From contig CACHRX010000002.1 in NCBI GenBank assembly GCA_902582385.1, positions 17,028-81,027 of the forward strand: 64,000 nt of DNA. The letters run 5' to 3'. The position numbers and the translations under genes are program-made. The notes below the pieces were generated by a model. That model saw only the letters and a list, made by a program, of their open reading frames with translations. It was not told the DNA's origin and did no database searches. Shown here piece after piece: positions 1 through 9,186 of this stretch; positions within the stretch are counted from its first letter, which is position 1; each line of letters begins with the position of its first letter. Source of the DNA: an uncultured Pelagibacteraceae bacterium (GTDB lineage: Bacteria; Pseudomonadota; Alphaproteobacteria; Pelagibacterales; Pelagibacteraceae).

Positions 1-88
1 AATTTTTAAAATCTTATATATTAATCGCGAGAATTAACAATTAATTTTTAAAAATTTGATTATTTACTAGTTTAGAAAGGTTCTACTA

Positions 89-1873
89 ATGACAAAAATG
101 ACAACAGAAGAAGCTTTTGTAAAAGTTTTACAAATGCATGGTATTGAACATTCTTTTGGAATTATAGGATCTGCGTTTATGCCTATTTCAGATATTTTTC
201 CAGATGCAGGAATTACTTTTTGGGATGTTGCCCATGAAACAAATGGTGGATTGATTGCTGATGGTTATACAAGAGCTACTGGTAAAATGTCCATGGTCAT
301 TGCTCAAAATGGACCTGGGATAACAGGATTAGTTACACCAATTAAAACTGCTTATTGGAATCATACACCTCTCTTATTAGTAACACCTCAAGCAGCAAAC
401 AAAACAATGGGACAAGGTGGTTTTCAAGAAGTTGAACAAATGAATTTATTTAAAGATATGGTTTGTTACCAAGAAGAAGTAAGAGATCCATCTAGAATGG
501 CTGAAGTTTTAAATAGGGTTATTGAAAAAGCAATTAGAGGATCTGCACCTGCACAAATAAATGTACCTAGAGATTATTGGACTCAAGTAATTGATATAGA
601 TTTACCTCCAATTGTTAGATTAGAAAGACAAGCAGGCGGTGTTGATGCAATTAAAAAGGCTGCTGATTTATTATCAAAAGCAAAATTTCCAGTAATATTA
701 TCTGGAGCAGGTGTTGTAATTGGTGGTGCTATCGAAGATTGTAAAAAACTTGCTGAAAAATTAGATGCACCAGTTTGCTCTGGCTATCAGCATAACGATA
801 GTTTTCCAGGAAGCCATCCATTAGCAGCTGGACCACTAGGTTACAATGGATCAAAAGCTGGAATGGAACTAATTTCTAAAGCAGATGTTGTTTTGGCACT
901 TGGCACAAGGCTTAATCCTTTTTCAACTCTACCAGGTTATGGAATGGATTATTGGCCTAAAAATGCAAGTATTATTCAAGTTGATATGAATTCGGATAGA
1001 ATTGGTTTAACAAAAAAAGTAACTGTTGGAATATGTGGTGATGCTAAATTAGTTGCTCAACAACTTTTAGCACAACTTTCCCCAACAGCTGGAGACACTG
1101 ATAGACAAAAAAGAAAAGATATTATTCATCAAACTAAATCAGCATGGTTGCAAAAATTATCAAGCTTGGATCATGAAGATGACGATGAAGGTACTGTTTG
1201 GAACAAGGAGGCTAGAGAAAGAGATTCTGATAGAATGTCTCCGAGACAAGCTTGGCGTGCTATTCAAGCAGGAATGCCTGACGATGTAATTATATCTAGT
1301 GATATTGGAAACAATTGCGCAATTGGAAATGCTTATCCAACTTTTGAAAAAGGAAGAAAATATTTAGCACCAGGATTATTTGGACCATGTGGTTATGGTT
1401 TTCCATCAATTCTTGGAGCAAAAATTGGATGCCCTGATACCCCAGTTATTGGTTTTGCCGGTGATGGAGCTTTCGGAATTAGCATGAATGAAATGAGTTC
1501 ATGTGCTAGAGAAGAATGGCCAGCAATTTCAATGGTTATCTTTAGAAATTATCAATGGGGAGCTGAAAAAAGAAATACTACTTTATGGTTTGACGATAAT
1601 TTTGTTGGAACAGAGCTTGATCCAGAATTAAGTTATGCAAAAGTAGCTGATGCTTGTGGTTTAAAAGGAGTAACGGTAAAAACTATGGAAGAAACTACAG
1701 CTGCTATTAAACAGTCTTGTGACGACCAAAAAAAAGGAATTACTACATTCATAGAGGTAATTTTAAATCAAGAGCTTGGCGAACCTTTCAGAAGAGATGC
1801 TATGAAAAAACCTGTTAAAGTTGCTGGTATAAATAAAGGTGATATGAAACCTCAAAAATCTTTAAATGGATGA
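89..1873 (+). CDS. xsc: Sulfoacetaldehyde acetyltransferase (ThDP-dependent)
   Basis: 594 aa full-length ThDP-enzyme; N-terminal MTTEEAFVKVLQMHGIEHSFGIIGSAFMPISDIFP is typical of Xsc; GDGAFGISMNE ThDP-binding region. Confidence 0.92.
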   Translation: MTKMTTEEAFVKVLQMHGIEHSFGIIGSAFMPISDIFPDAGITFWDVAHETNGGLIADGYTRATGKMSMVIAQNGPGITGLVTPIKTAYWNHTPLLLVTPQAANKTMGQGGFQEVEQMNLFKDMVCYQEEVRDPSRMAEVLNRVIEKAIRGSAPAQINVPRDYWTQVIDIDLPPIVRLERQAGGVDAIKKAADLLSKAKFPVILSGAGVVIGGAIEDCKKLAEKLDAPVCSGYQHNDSFPGSHPLAAGPLGYNGSKAGMELISKADVVLALGTRLNPFSTLPGYGMDYWPKNASIIQVDMNSDRIGLTKKVTVGICGDAKLVAQQLLAQLSPTAGDTDRQKRKDIIHQTKSAWLQKLSSLDHEDDDEGTVWNKEARERDSDRMSPRQAWRAIQAGMPDDVIISSDIGNNCAIGNAYPTFEKGRKYLAPGLFGPCGYGFPSILGAKIGCPDTPVIGFAGDGAFGISMNEMSSCAREEWPAISMVIFRNYQWGAEKRNTTLWFDDNFVGTELDPELSYAKVADACGLKGVTVKTMEETTAAIKQSCDDQKKGITTFIEVILNQELGEPFRRDAMKKPVKVAGINKGDMKPQKSLNG

Positions 1874-2249
1874 TGTTAAAATAGGTTCTAATAGAAGTTT
1901 TGGGATTGTATTTTTTATAGTATTTTTATTAATTTCTCTTTATCCCATAATTAATGATGAAAATATAAGATATTGGGCTCTAATTATTTCTTTAATTTTT
2001 TTAATTTTAGGTCTGCTGAAATCAAATATATTAACCCCATTAAATAAACTTTGGTTCAAATTTGGAATATTATTAGGAAGAATTATTTCACCGTTAATAA
2101 TGGGAATGATTTTTTTCTTTGTAGTTACACCTATAGGTTTTTTAATGAGAATGTTAAAAAAGGACTTATTAAATCTTAAGTATAATAACAACAAGTCTTA
2201 TTGGATTGAAAAAACAGAGCCAAAGAGTAAAATGAAAAATCAATTTTAA
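1866..2249 (+). CDS. SxtJ-family membrane protein
   Basis: SNRSFGIVF start, LNKLWFKFGILLG..ISPLIMGMIFFFVVTPIGFLMR core and C-terminal SYWI; overlaps xsc stop by 8 bp. Confidence 0.85.
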   Translation: MDDVKIGSNRSFGIVFFIVFLLISLYPIINDENIRYWALIISLIFLILGLLKSNILTPLNKLWFKFGILLGRIISPLIMGMIFFFVVTPIGFLMRMLKKDLLNLKYNNNKSYWIEKTEPKSKMKNQF

Positions 2250-2250
2250 A

Positions 2251-2400
2251 ATGAGTTTTATAAAAGAATTTTGGGAATTTTTAAAAATTAGAAAAAAATA
2301 TTGGCTTTTACCAATCATTATTGTCTTGGTTATTTTTGGAGGCTTAATTGTTCTAAGTCAAGGTTCTGCTGTAGCTCCGTTTATTTATACTATTTTTTAA
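2251..2400 (+). CDS. Small DUF5989/SxtK-like membrane protein (49 aa)
   Basis: Read by eye: MSFIKEFWEFLKIRKKYWLLPIIIVLVIFGGLIVLSQGSAVAPFIYTIF; 1 bp after the SxtJ-like stop; below the ORF-track length cutoff. Confidence 0.88.
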   Translation: MSFIKEFWEFLKIRKKYWLLPIIIVLVIFGGLIVLSQGSAVAPFIYTIF

Positions 2401-2451
2401 AAAAGTTTAATTATTAATAAAAAAATGTTAAATAAATTTTAGGAGTTTAGT

Positions 2452-3486
2452 TTGAAAGTAGCTATAAAAATTTTTATCAGTTTAATTTCAACATTTCTTT
2501 TAATAGAATTGATATTTAGAACGATAATTTTTTTTCCATCCAAAGATATAAATGTATATAAATATGGATTAGTTAAGTCAATTAAACTTTCTTTTGAAGA
2601 AGTTTATCCAATTAGATTTACTCTTAAAAATAACACAGGAATAATTAAAGAAGAAGAAACAAAAAATCAAAAAGAAAAAAAAGCTAAATTTTTAGTTTTT
2701 GGAGGTTCTACTACAAGAGGGTGGATTGACAAATGTAAAAGTCCAGTCCTAGATAGCATAACATCTTCCTGGCCTGATGAGCTTAAAAAAATAAATAATA
2801 ATTTTGATTTTTATAATTTTGCTGAAAATGGCGCCAATAGCGATGATCAATTAAAAGTATTAGAAAAAAGAATTAAAACTTATGAAGCTGAAGTTATTTT
2901 GTGGGCAAGTAAATTTAATATGGATAATATTTTTTATTGGAATGATTACCCAAATTATGATTTGCTAAAATATAGTTTTTCCAATACAAGAAAAAATTAT
3001 TTTTTCCTAATGATTAATTCAATTAATAACAGTATTAGTAATTACATGGCATCATATAAATTTTTAAATTTAATTTCGTTAAGAATAAGACAAAATTATT
3101 TTAATTATAATTTATATTCACAGGAAATGAATATTTCTAAAGAGGATGTTTATTATTCAGTCCAAAATAATAAGATAAATACAAAAAAAGCAATAAAAAT
3201 TGCACAAAAATATAATATAAAAAAGTTTTATATTGTTTCATTACCTTATAGAAATCTAAGGTTTGATTTTGAACCATATAAATTTGATTTATATGACAAA
3301 GCTATAATTGAACTGGAAAAAGAATTTGAACCATTTGTAAAAGTGATTGATGTTAAAAATGATCCTGTATATTTAAATAATGAAGAATTATTTTGTGATA
3401 ATGTACATCAAACCCCAAAAGGTAATTCTCTTCAAGCAGAACATATTTATAATAGATTAGTTAAAGATAAATATTTAAATGAATAA
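2452..3486 (+). CDS. SGNH/GDSL hydrolase-like protein with N-terminal TM segment
   Basis: GGSTTRG Ser block, C-terminal FCDNVHQTPKGN (D..H block), TTG start preceded by aggag. Confidence 0.7.
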   Translation: MKVAIKIFISLISTFLLIELIFRTIIFFPSKDINVYKYGLVKSIKLSFEEVYPIRFTLKNNTGIIKEEETKNQKEKKAKFLVFGGSTTRGWIDKCKSPVLDSITSSWPDELKKINNNFDFYNFAENGANSDDQLKVLEKRIKTYEAEVILWASKFNMDNIFYWNDYPNYDLLKYSFSNTRKNYFFLMINSINNSISNYMASYKFLNLISLRIRQNYFNYNLYSQEMNISKEDVYYSVQNNKINTKKAIKIAQKYNIKKFYIVSLPYRNLRFDFEPYKFDLYDKAIIELEKEFEPFVKVIDVKNDPVYLNNEELFCDNVHQTPKGNSLQAEHIYNRLVKDKYLNE

Positions 3487-5314
3487 AATTTTAGGTATAT
3501 CTGCTTTTTATCACGATAGTGCGGCTTGTCTTTTGAAAAATGGAAAAATTATTGCAGCTGCACAAGAAGAACGTTTTACAAGAAAAAAACATGATCCACG
3601 ATACCCAAAAAATGCAATTCAATTTGTATTGGATTTTGCAAATTTAAAATTGAGTGAGGTCGACCAAATAGTTTTTTTTGAAAAACCTTTTTTGAAATTT
3701 GAAAGATTACTAGAGACATATGTTGCATTTGCTCCAAAAGGTTTCATTTCTTTTGCAAAAGCAATGCCACTATGGATCAAAGAAAAACTTTTTCAAAAGA
3801 ATCTTTTATTTAATAAATTAAAAGAACACGATAAAAACTATAAATCTGATGAAAATATATTTTTTTCAGACCATCATTTAAGTCATGCAGCCAGTGCTTT
3901 TTTTCCATCTCCTTTTGAGGAAGCTGTAGTTTTGACTGCAGATGGGGTAGGTGAATGGGCAACGACTACAGTGGCTGTAGGTAAAGGTAATAAATTAGAT
4001 ATAAAAAAAGAAATTCATTTCCCTCATTCACTTGGACTACTTTATTCTGCATTCACATATTATACAGGTTTTAAAGTGAATAGTGGTGAATATAAATTGA
4101 TGGGCCTAGCTCCATATGGAAATCCAATTTATGAAAATAAGATTAAAGAATTAATTAATATTAAAGAAGATGGAACATTTAGATTAAATCAAAAATATTT
4201 TAATTATGCCACTGGTCTTACAATGACCAATGATCATTTTCACAATTTGTTTGGTCAAAAACCTAGAGATCCCAAAAAAGAAAAATTAACTCAATTTCAT
4301 ATGGATATAGCTTCTTCAATACAAAAAATAACCGAAGAAATAATGATCAAATTAGCAAAATCAATTCGTGAAGAATATAATATTAAAAATTTATGTTTAG
4401 CTGGAGGTGTAGCATTAAATTGTGTAGCAAATGGAAAAATTCTTCAAGAAAGAATTTTTGATAATATTTGGATACAGCCTGCAGCAGGCGATGCTGGTGG
4501 TTCTCTTGGTGCTGCACTAGCGCTATGGCATATTGATCAAGGAAATAAACGAATTGTGAATTCAAATGATGATATGAAGGGATCTTATTTAGGGTCTGAA
4601 TTTTCACAGGATCAAATTGAAAATGAATTGAAGTCAATTGGTGCGCATTATGATAAATTTGATTATGAAGATTTAATTAGTAAAACATCTGATTATTTAT
4701 CTAATGAAAAGGCAGTAGGTTGGTTTCAAGGCAGAATGGAGTTTGGTCCAAGAGCATTAGGATCAAGATCAATTTTAGGGGATCCTAGATCTGACAATAT
4801 GCAAAAAAATCTTAACCTAAAAGTAAAATATAGAGAAAGCTTTCGGCCTTTTGCACCATCAATTCTAAAAGAAGATTTACCTGAATGGTTTGATATAACT
4901 GTTGATAGTCCATACATGTTACTTGTTGCAAATATTAATTCAAAAAAAAAGATAGAGATGACAGATGATCAAAAAAAACTATTTGGTATTGATAAATTAA
5001 ATATTAAAAGATCAGATATTCCCGCTGTAACTCATGTTGACTATTCAGCTAGAATTCAAACTGTAACAAAAGAAAAGAATAAACGTTATTACGATTTAAT
5101 TTTAAAATTTAAAGAGAAAACTGGTTGTCCTGTAATAGTTAATACATCTTTTAACGTAAGAGGAGAACCTATTGTGAATACTCCTACAGATGCATTTAAC
5201 TGTTTTATGGGAACAGAACTAGATTACCTTGTAATTGGAAATTGTATTTTAGATAAATCTAAGCAAGATAATAATCTCAAAAAAGATTACAAAAAAAAAT
5301 TTGAATTAGATTAA
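3479..5314 (+). CDS. Carbamoyltransferase (NodU/CmcH/SxtI type)
   Basis: MNKILGISAFYHDSAACLLKNGKIIAAAQEERFTRKKHD; HHLSHAASAFFPSPF; LCLAGGVALNCVANGK; FGPRALGSRSILGDPR. Confidence 0.96.
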   Translation: MNKILGISAFYHDSAACLLKNGKIIAAAQEERFTRKKHDPRYPKNAIQFVLDFANLKLSEVDQIVFFEKPFLKFERLLETYVAFAPKGFISFAKAMPLWIKEKLFQKNLLFNKLKEHDKNYKSDENIFFSDHHLSHAASAFFPSPFEEAVVLTADGVGEWATTTVAVGKGNKLDIKKEIHFPHSLGLLYSAFTYYTGFKVNSGEYKLMGLAPYGNPIYENKIKELINIKEDGTFRLNQKYFNYATGLTMTNDHFHNLFGQKPRDPKKEKLTQFHMDIASSIQKITEEIMIKLAKSIREEYNIKNLCLAGGVALNCVANGKILQERIFDNIWIQPAAGDAGGSLGAALALWHIDQGNKRIVNSNDDMKGSYLGSEFSQDQIENELKSIGAHYDKFDYEDLISKTSDYLSNEKAVGWFQGRMEFGPRALGSRSILGDPRSDNMQKNLNLKVKYRESFRPFAPSILKEDLPEWFDITVDSPYMLLVANINSKKKIEMTDDQKKLFGIDKLNIKRSDIPAVTHVDYSARIQTVTKEKNKRYYDLILKFKEKTGCPVIVNTSFNVRGEPIVNTPTDAFNCFMGTELDYLVIGNCILDKSKQDNNLKKDYKKKFELD

Positions 5315-6114
5315 TTTAATACTGACATTGGATCCAGTCTTGTTTGAAACCAATTTATTCTAAAATCTAAATGAGGTCCTGTAGATCTACCAGTGGAACC
5401 AACAGTTCCAATAATATCTCCTTTATTAATTTTATCTCCAATAGAGACCAAAACTGTCTCAAGATGAGAATATATTGTTGATATTCCATGACCATGATCC
5501 ATAATGATTGTACCACCAGTATAATACAAATCATCTTCAGCCATTGTAACAATACCCGTGCCAGATGATTTAATCATAGTTCCCTGTTTAGCTGCAATAT
5601 CAATACCATAATGAGGCCACCTAGGTTTACCATTTAAAATTCTTTGGCTTCCATAAACACCACTTATAATCCCTTCAACTGGCATTATGAATCGATTTTT
5701 AAAAAAAGGTAAATCTGAATTGATAGCTCTAGCCTTACCAATCTTACTATTTTCTTCTTTAATTCTTTTATAAACTGACTCTGGTGGAGTTACTTTGCTT
5801 TCTTCTAAACCATCTATTCTTTGAATCTTATACTTTCTTTTTAAAACTTTTTTAATTATTTTTTCTTTTTTTCCATTTTTAATTTTTGTTATTATTACGT
5901 CAAATTTTCTATCTCTATCGATACCAAATACAAAGTATCCGTCCGCTGAAACTTTAATATTTCTTTTATCAATCATAATTTTTGCAGAAGGATCAGTTAT
6001 ACCAATGATATAATGACCTTGCAGAAATTTTCCCTGAAATTCAACAGCATTTAATTGAGTTGTAATAAAAAAAATTATTATGAAAAATAATTTAGAAATT
6101 ATTTTGCAGTCCAT
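5311..6114 (-). CDS. M23 family metallopeptidase (LytM-like)
   Basis: GIDIAAKQGTMIKSSGTGIV, HGHGISTIYSHL, GRSTGPHLDFRI. Confidence 0.9.
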   Translation of the reverse strand: MDCKIISKLFFIIIFFITTQLNAVEFQGKFLQGHYIIGITDPSAKIMIDKRNIKVSADGYFVFGIDRDRKFDVIITKIKNGKKEKIIKKVLKRKYKIQRIDGLEESKVTPPESVYKRIKEENSKIGKARAINSDLPFFKNRFIMPVEGIISGVYGSQRILNGKPRWPHYGIDIAAKQGTMIKSSGTGIVTMAEDDLYYTGGTIIMDHGHGISTIYSHLETVLVSIGDKINKGDIIGTVGSTGRSTGPHLDFRINWFQTRLDPMSVLN

Positions 6115-6866
6115 CCACCATCAACCAATAAAGATGTTCCAGTAATCATTGATGCAGCATCAGATGCTAGAAAGACTGCTGCTGTTGCGACATCAGATAG
6201 TTCAGCAAATCTTCCTAGTGGAATATTGTTTAGAACTTCTTTTTTAAATTTTTTACTTTTTAAGAATTTACTGGTCATTGGTGTTACAACGAAAGTAGGA
6301 CATACAGTATTTACCCTAATATTATATTTAGCTAAGTCAATGGACATACCTTTAGTTAAACCCTCTAATCCAAATTTTGTCATATTATATACACTTCTTA
6401 TTGGTCCACCAACATGGCCCATCTGTGATGACATATTTATTATAGAACCACCTATTTTTTTTCGATTTTTAAATTTTATCATTTTTAGGGCACAGAGTTG
6501 TGCAAGATTAAAAGTAGCCATTGTATTAATCTTAACAAGGTACTGCATATCCTTAGTTTTAACTTTTGTAAAATGTTCAGGAATATTGTTCCCTGCATTG
6601 TTAATTAAAATGTCTATTTTGGATTGTTTATTAATTATTTCTTTAATTTGTTTAAAATTAGTAACGTCACAGACATAAGATTTACATTTCTTCTTAAATT
6701 TCTTAATTTTTCTTGAAACTTCGTCTAAGTCCTTTTTTGTTCTACTGATTATTATAAGATTCGCACCTGCCTCTGCTAATGCAATAGCACAAGCTCTTCC
6801 TAATCCTTTACCAGCACCTGATACGATAGCAGTTTTATTTTTTAGATTATAATTTTTTAAAAACAT
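6099..6866 (-). CDS. SDR family oxidoreductase
   Basis: SGAGKGLGRACA, NNAGN, YNMTKFGLEGLTKG, DGGW. Confidence 0.92.
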   Translation of the reverse strand: MFLKNYNLKNKTAIVSGAGKGLGRACAIALAEAGANLIIISRTKKDLDEVSRKIKKFKKKCKSYVCDVTNFKQIKEIINKQSKIDILINNAGNNIPEHFTKVKTKDMQYLVKINTMATFNLAQLCALKMIKFKNRKKIGGSIINMSSQMGHVGGPIRSVYNMTKFGLEGLTKGMSIDLAKYNIRVNTVCPTFVVTPMTSKFLKSKKFKKEVLNNIPLGRFAELSDVATAAVFLASDAASMITGTSLLVDGGWTAK

Positions 6867-7459
6867 TATAAAAATAATATTTTAATATCTGCGTAAATCA
6901 ACTCAATAGCGACGATTAAAATAGCTAATAAACCTGCCCATGCTATCCATTTATATTTCTTAATCCAACCAGATATCAATGTTGCAGCAGTGGCCATTAG
7001 CACAATTGATAAAACTAATCCAAAAATTAATAACCCGTAGTGGTCTCCAGCAGCACCTGCTACTCCTAAAACATTGTCTAAACTCATTGTAAAGTCAGCT
7101 AACAAGATAGTCCAAATAGCCTTCAAAAAGCTTGAATTATCAACTTCAACATTTTCGTCGTGATTGGAACCTTTGATGATATCTATGTATAATTTATAAA
7201 CTATATAAAGAAGAAGAAGCCCTCCTAACAATCTTAAACCTGTTATTTGCAGTAAATAAGCAGTTAACAAAGTTAAAATTATTCTTAATACAACTGCTCC
7301 ACCAATTCCCCAAAAAATAATCTTTTTTCTTTGTTCGGTTGGAAATTTTGATGCAACCATTCCAATTATGATGGCATTATCCCCAGCTAAAACTAGATCA
7401 ATAAGTATAATTTGAGTTAATATTGTTAATTGTTCTGGTGAAAATAAATCAGCTACCAT
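6866..7459 (-). CDS. TerC/YjbE family integral membrane protein
   Basis: LIDLVLAGDNAIIIGMVA and LADFTMSLDNVLGVAG repeats. Confidence 0.9.
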   Translation of the reverse strand: MVADLFSPEQLTILTQIILIDLVLAGDNAIIIGMVASKFPTEQRKKIIFWGIGGAVVLRIILTLLTAYLLQITGLRLLGGLLLLYIVYKLYIDIIKGSNHDENVEVDNSSFLKAIWTILLADFTMSLDNVLGVAGAAGDHYGLLIFGLVLSIVLMATAATLISGWIKKYKWIAWAGLLAILIVAIELIYADIKILFL

Positions 7460-9056
7460 TAGACCCTAGTATCATATCTGCACCTTTTTCTGCAATCATT
7501 ATTGTTGGAGCATTAGTATTACCAGAGGTGATATTAGGCATTATGGATGCATCTATAACTCTTAAATTTTGTAAACCATGAACTTTAAGCTCGTCATTAA
7601 CTACAGAATTTTCGTCATTTCCCATTTTACATGTGCCAACAGGATGAAAAATAGTTTGAGTAAATTTACTTCCTTCTTGAACAAGTTCTTCGTCTGATTG
7701 AAATTGAGATCCGGGTCTTAATTCCTCTGGTTTATATTTTTTAAAAGTGTCGGTTTGAAATACAATATCTCTAACTAATCTGAGTCCATCTGCTGCAACT
7801 TTTCTATCATCATCTGTTGATAAATAATTCATTTTAATTTTTGGTTTTTCTCTACTATCACTACTGATAATATTTATTTCTCCTCTACTAGTTGGTCTAA
7901 CATTTGCAACTGTTGGGGTAAAAGCATGAAAGTCATGAAGAGCTGCACCTCCAAGTTTATCAGTGCTTATTGGCTGAACATGAAATTGTAAATTAGGAGT
8001 TTCTCTTGAAGAGTCACTTTTTGCAAATAAACAAAGTTGACTTGCCCCCATTGTCATTGGTCCTGATCTGTTAAATATAAATTCTAAACCAATCATTAAA
8101 TTTCCAAATAAACTATTTATTTTTTTATTAAGCGATTTAATATTCTTTATTTTATAAACGGGTCTAAACATTAAGTGGTCTTGTAAATTTTGACCAACAC
8201 CTTTTAAATCCTTAATTATATTAATACCTAAATTAGATAATTTGTTACTATTTCCTACTCCAGATGTTTGTAAAATTTGAGTAGACCCAATAGAACCAGC
8301 ACTTAATAAAATTTCTTTATTTGCACTAGCTGTCTTGGTCTCATCACCTTTCCAAAAAGATACACTGACAGCTTTAGTTCCATCAAAGTTTATTTTTTTA
8401 ACATGACAATTTGTTTCAATTTTTAAATTCTTTCTTTTTTTTATTGGATTTAAATATCCAACTGCTGCACTACATCTTAGACCGTTTTTTTCAGTAACTT
8501 GAAAATAACCACAACCAAAATTATCTCCTTTATTAAAATCATCAATTTTTGGAATTCCTTTCTCTTCAGCTGCATCCATAAATCTTTCAAGTAAATCTAA
8601 CTTAATCCTTGGATCAGATACTGATAAGGGACCATTATCACCATGATAATCATTTTTGCCTCTTTCTTGATTTTCTGATTTAATAAAATAGGGCAAGACA
8701 TCTTTCCAACTCCACCCTTTATTTCCCAGTTGACGCCAAATGTTGTAGTCTTGTTCTTGACCTCTTATATATAAAAGTCCGTTAATAGATGAACTACCTC
8801 CCAAAGTTTTTCCTCTCGGATAAGGAATAGATCTATTTGCCATTGTTTCATCGGGCTCAGTTTTATAACACCAATCAACTTCCGGATTGTGCATTGTTTT
8901 GTAATAACCAACTGGAATATGTATCCAGGGATTACTATCTCTTCCCCCAGCTTCAATTAATAGAACTTTGTTTTTAGGATTTTCTGTAAGTCTATTAGCA
9001 AGAACACATCCAGCTGAACCTGCACCAACAATAATAAAATCAAAATTTTCCATCAC
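7449..9056 (-). CDS. GMC family oxidoreductase (choline dehydrogenase-like)
   Basis: DFIIVGAGSAGCVLANRL FAD motif; GGSSSINGLLYIRG; C-terminal HPVGTCKMG...VIDASIMPNITSGNTNAPTIMIAEK. Confidence 0.93.
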   Translation of the reverse strand: MMENFDFIIVGAGSAGCVLANRLTENPKNKVLLIEAGGRDSNPWIHIPVGYYKTMHNPEVDWCYKTEPDETMANRSIPYPRGKTLGGSSSINGLLYIRGQEQDYNIWRQLGNKGWSWKDVLPYFIKSENQERGKNDYHGDNGPLSVSDPRIKLDLLERFMDAAEEKGIPKIDDFNKGDNFGCGYFQVTEKNGLRCSAAVGYLNPIKKRKNLKIETNCHVKKINFDGTKAVSVSFWKGDETKTASANKEILLSAGSIGSTQILQTSGVGNSNKLSNLGINIIKDLKGVGQNLQDHLMFRPVYKIKNIKSLNKKINSLFGNLMIGLEFIFNRSGPMTMGASQLCLFAKSDSSRETPNLQFHVQPISTDKLGGAALHDFHAFTPTVANVRPTSRGEINIISSDSREKPKIKMNYLSTDDDRKVAADGLRLVRDIVFQTDTFKKYKPEELRPGSQFQSDEELVQEGSKFTQTIFHPVGTCKMGNDENSVVNDELKVHGLQNLRVIDASIMPNITSGNTNAPTIMIAEKGADMILGSNGS

Positions 9057-9186
9057 TAGTTGAATAGTTTTTTTAATAAATCTTAATTATTCATCTTTAC
9101 ACTCATATGTATCAATTGTCACTTGTATCAGCTTTATTTTTCTGGTTGTATGCTAACGTTATAATTAACTAACAAGAGGAAAAATA

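Noticed and set aside
1866-5314. Possible saxitoxin biosynthesis
   Set aside because: Only sxtJ/K/I-type genes are present; no polyketide synthase, amidinotransferase or Rieske oxygenase genes in the window
6226-6678. 150-aa forward ORF
   Set aside because: Antisense to a clear SDR gene on the minus strand
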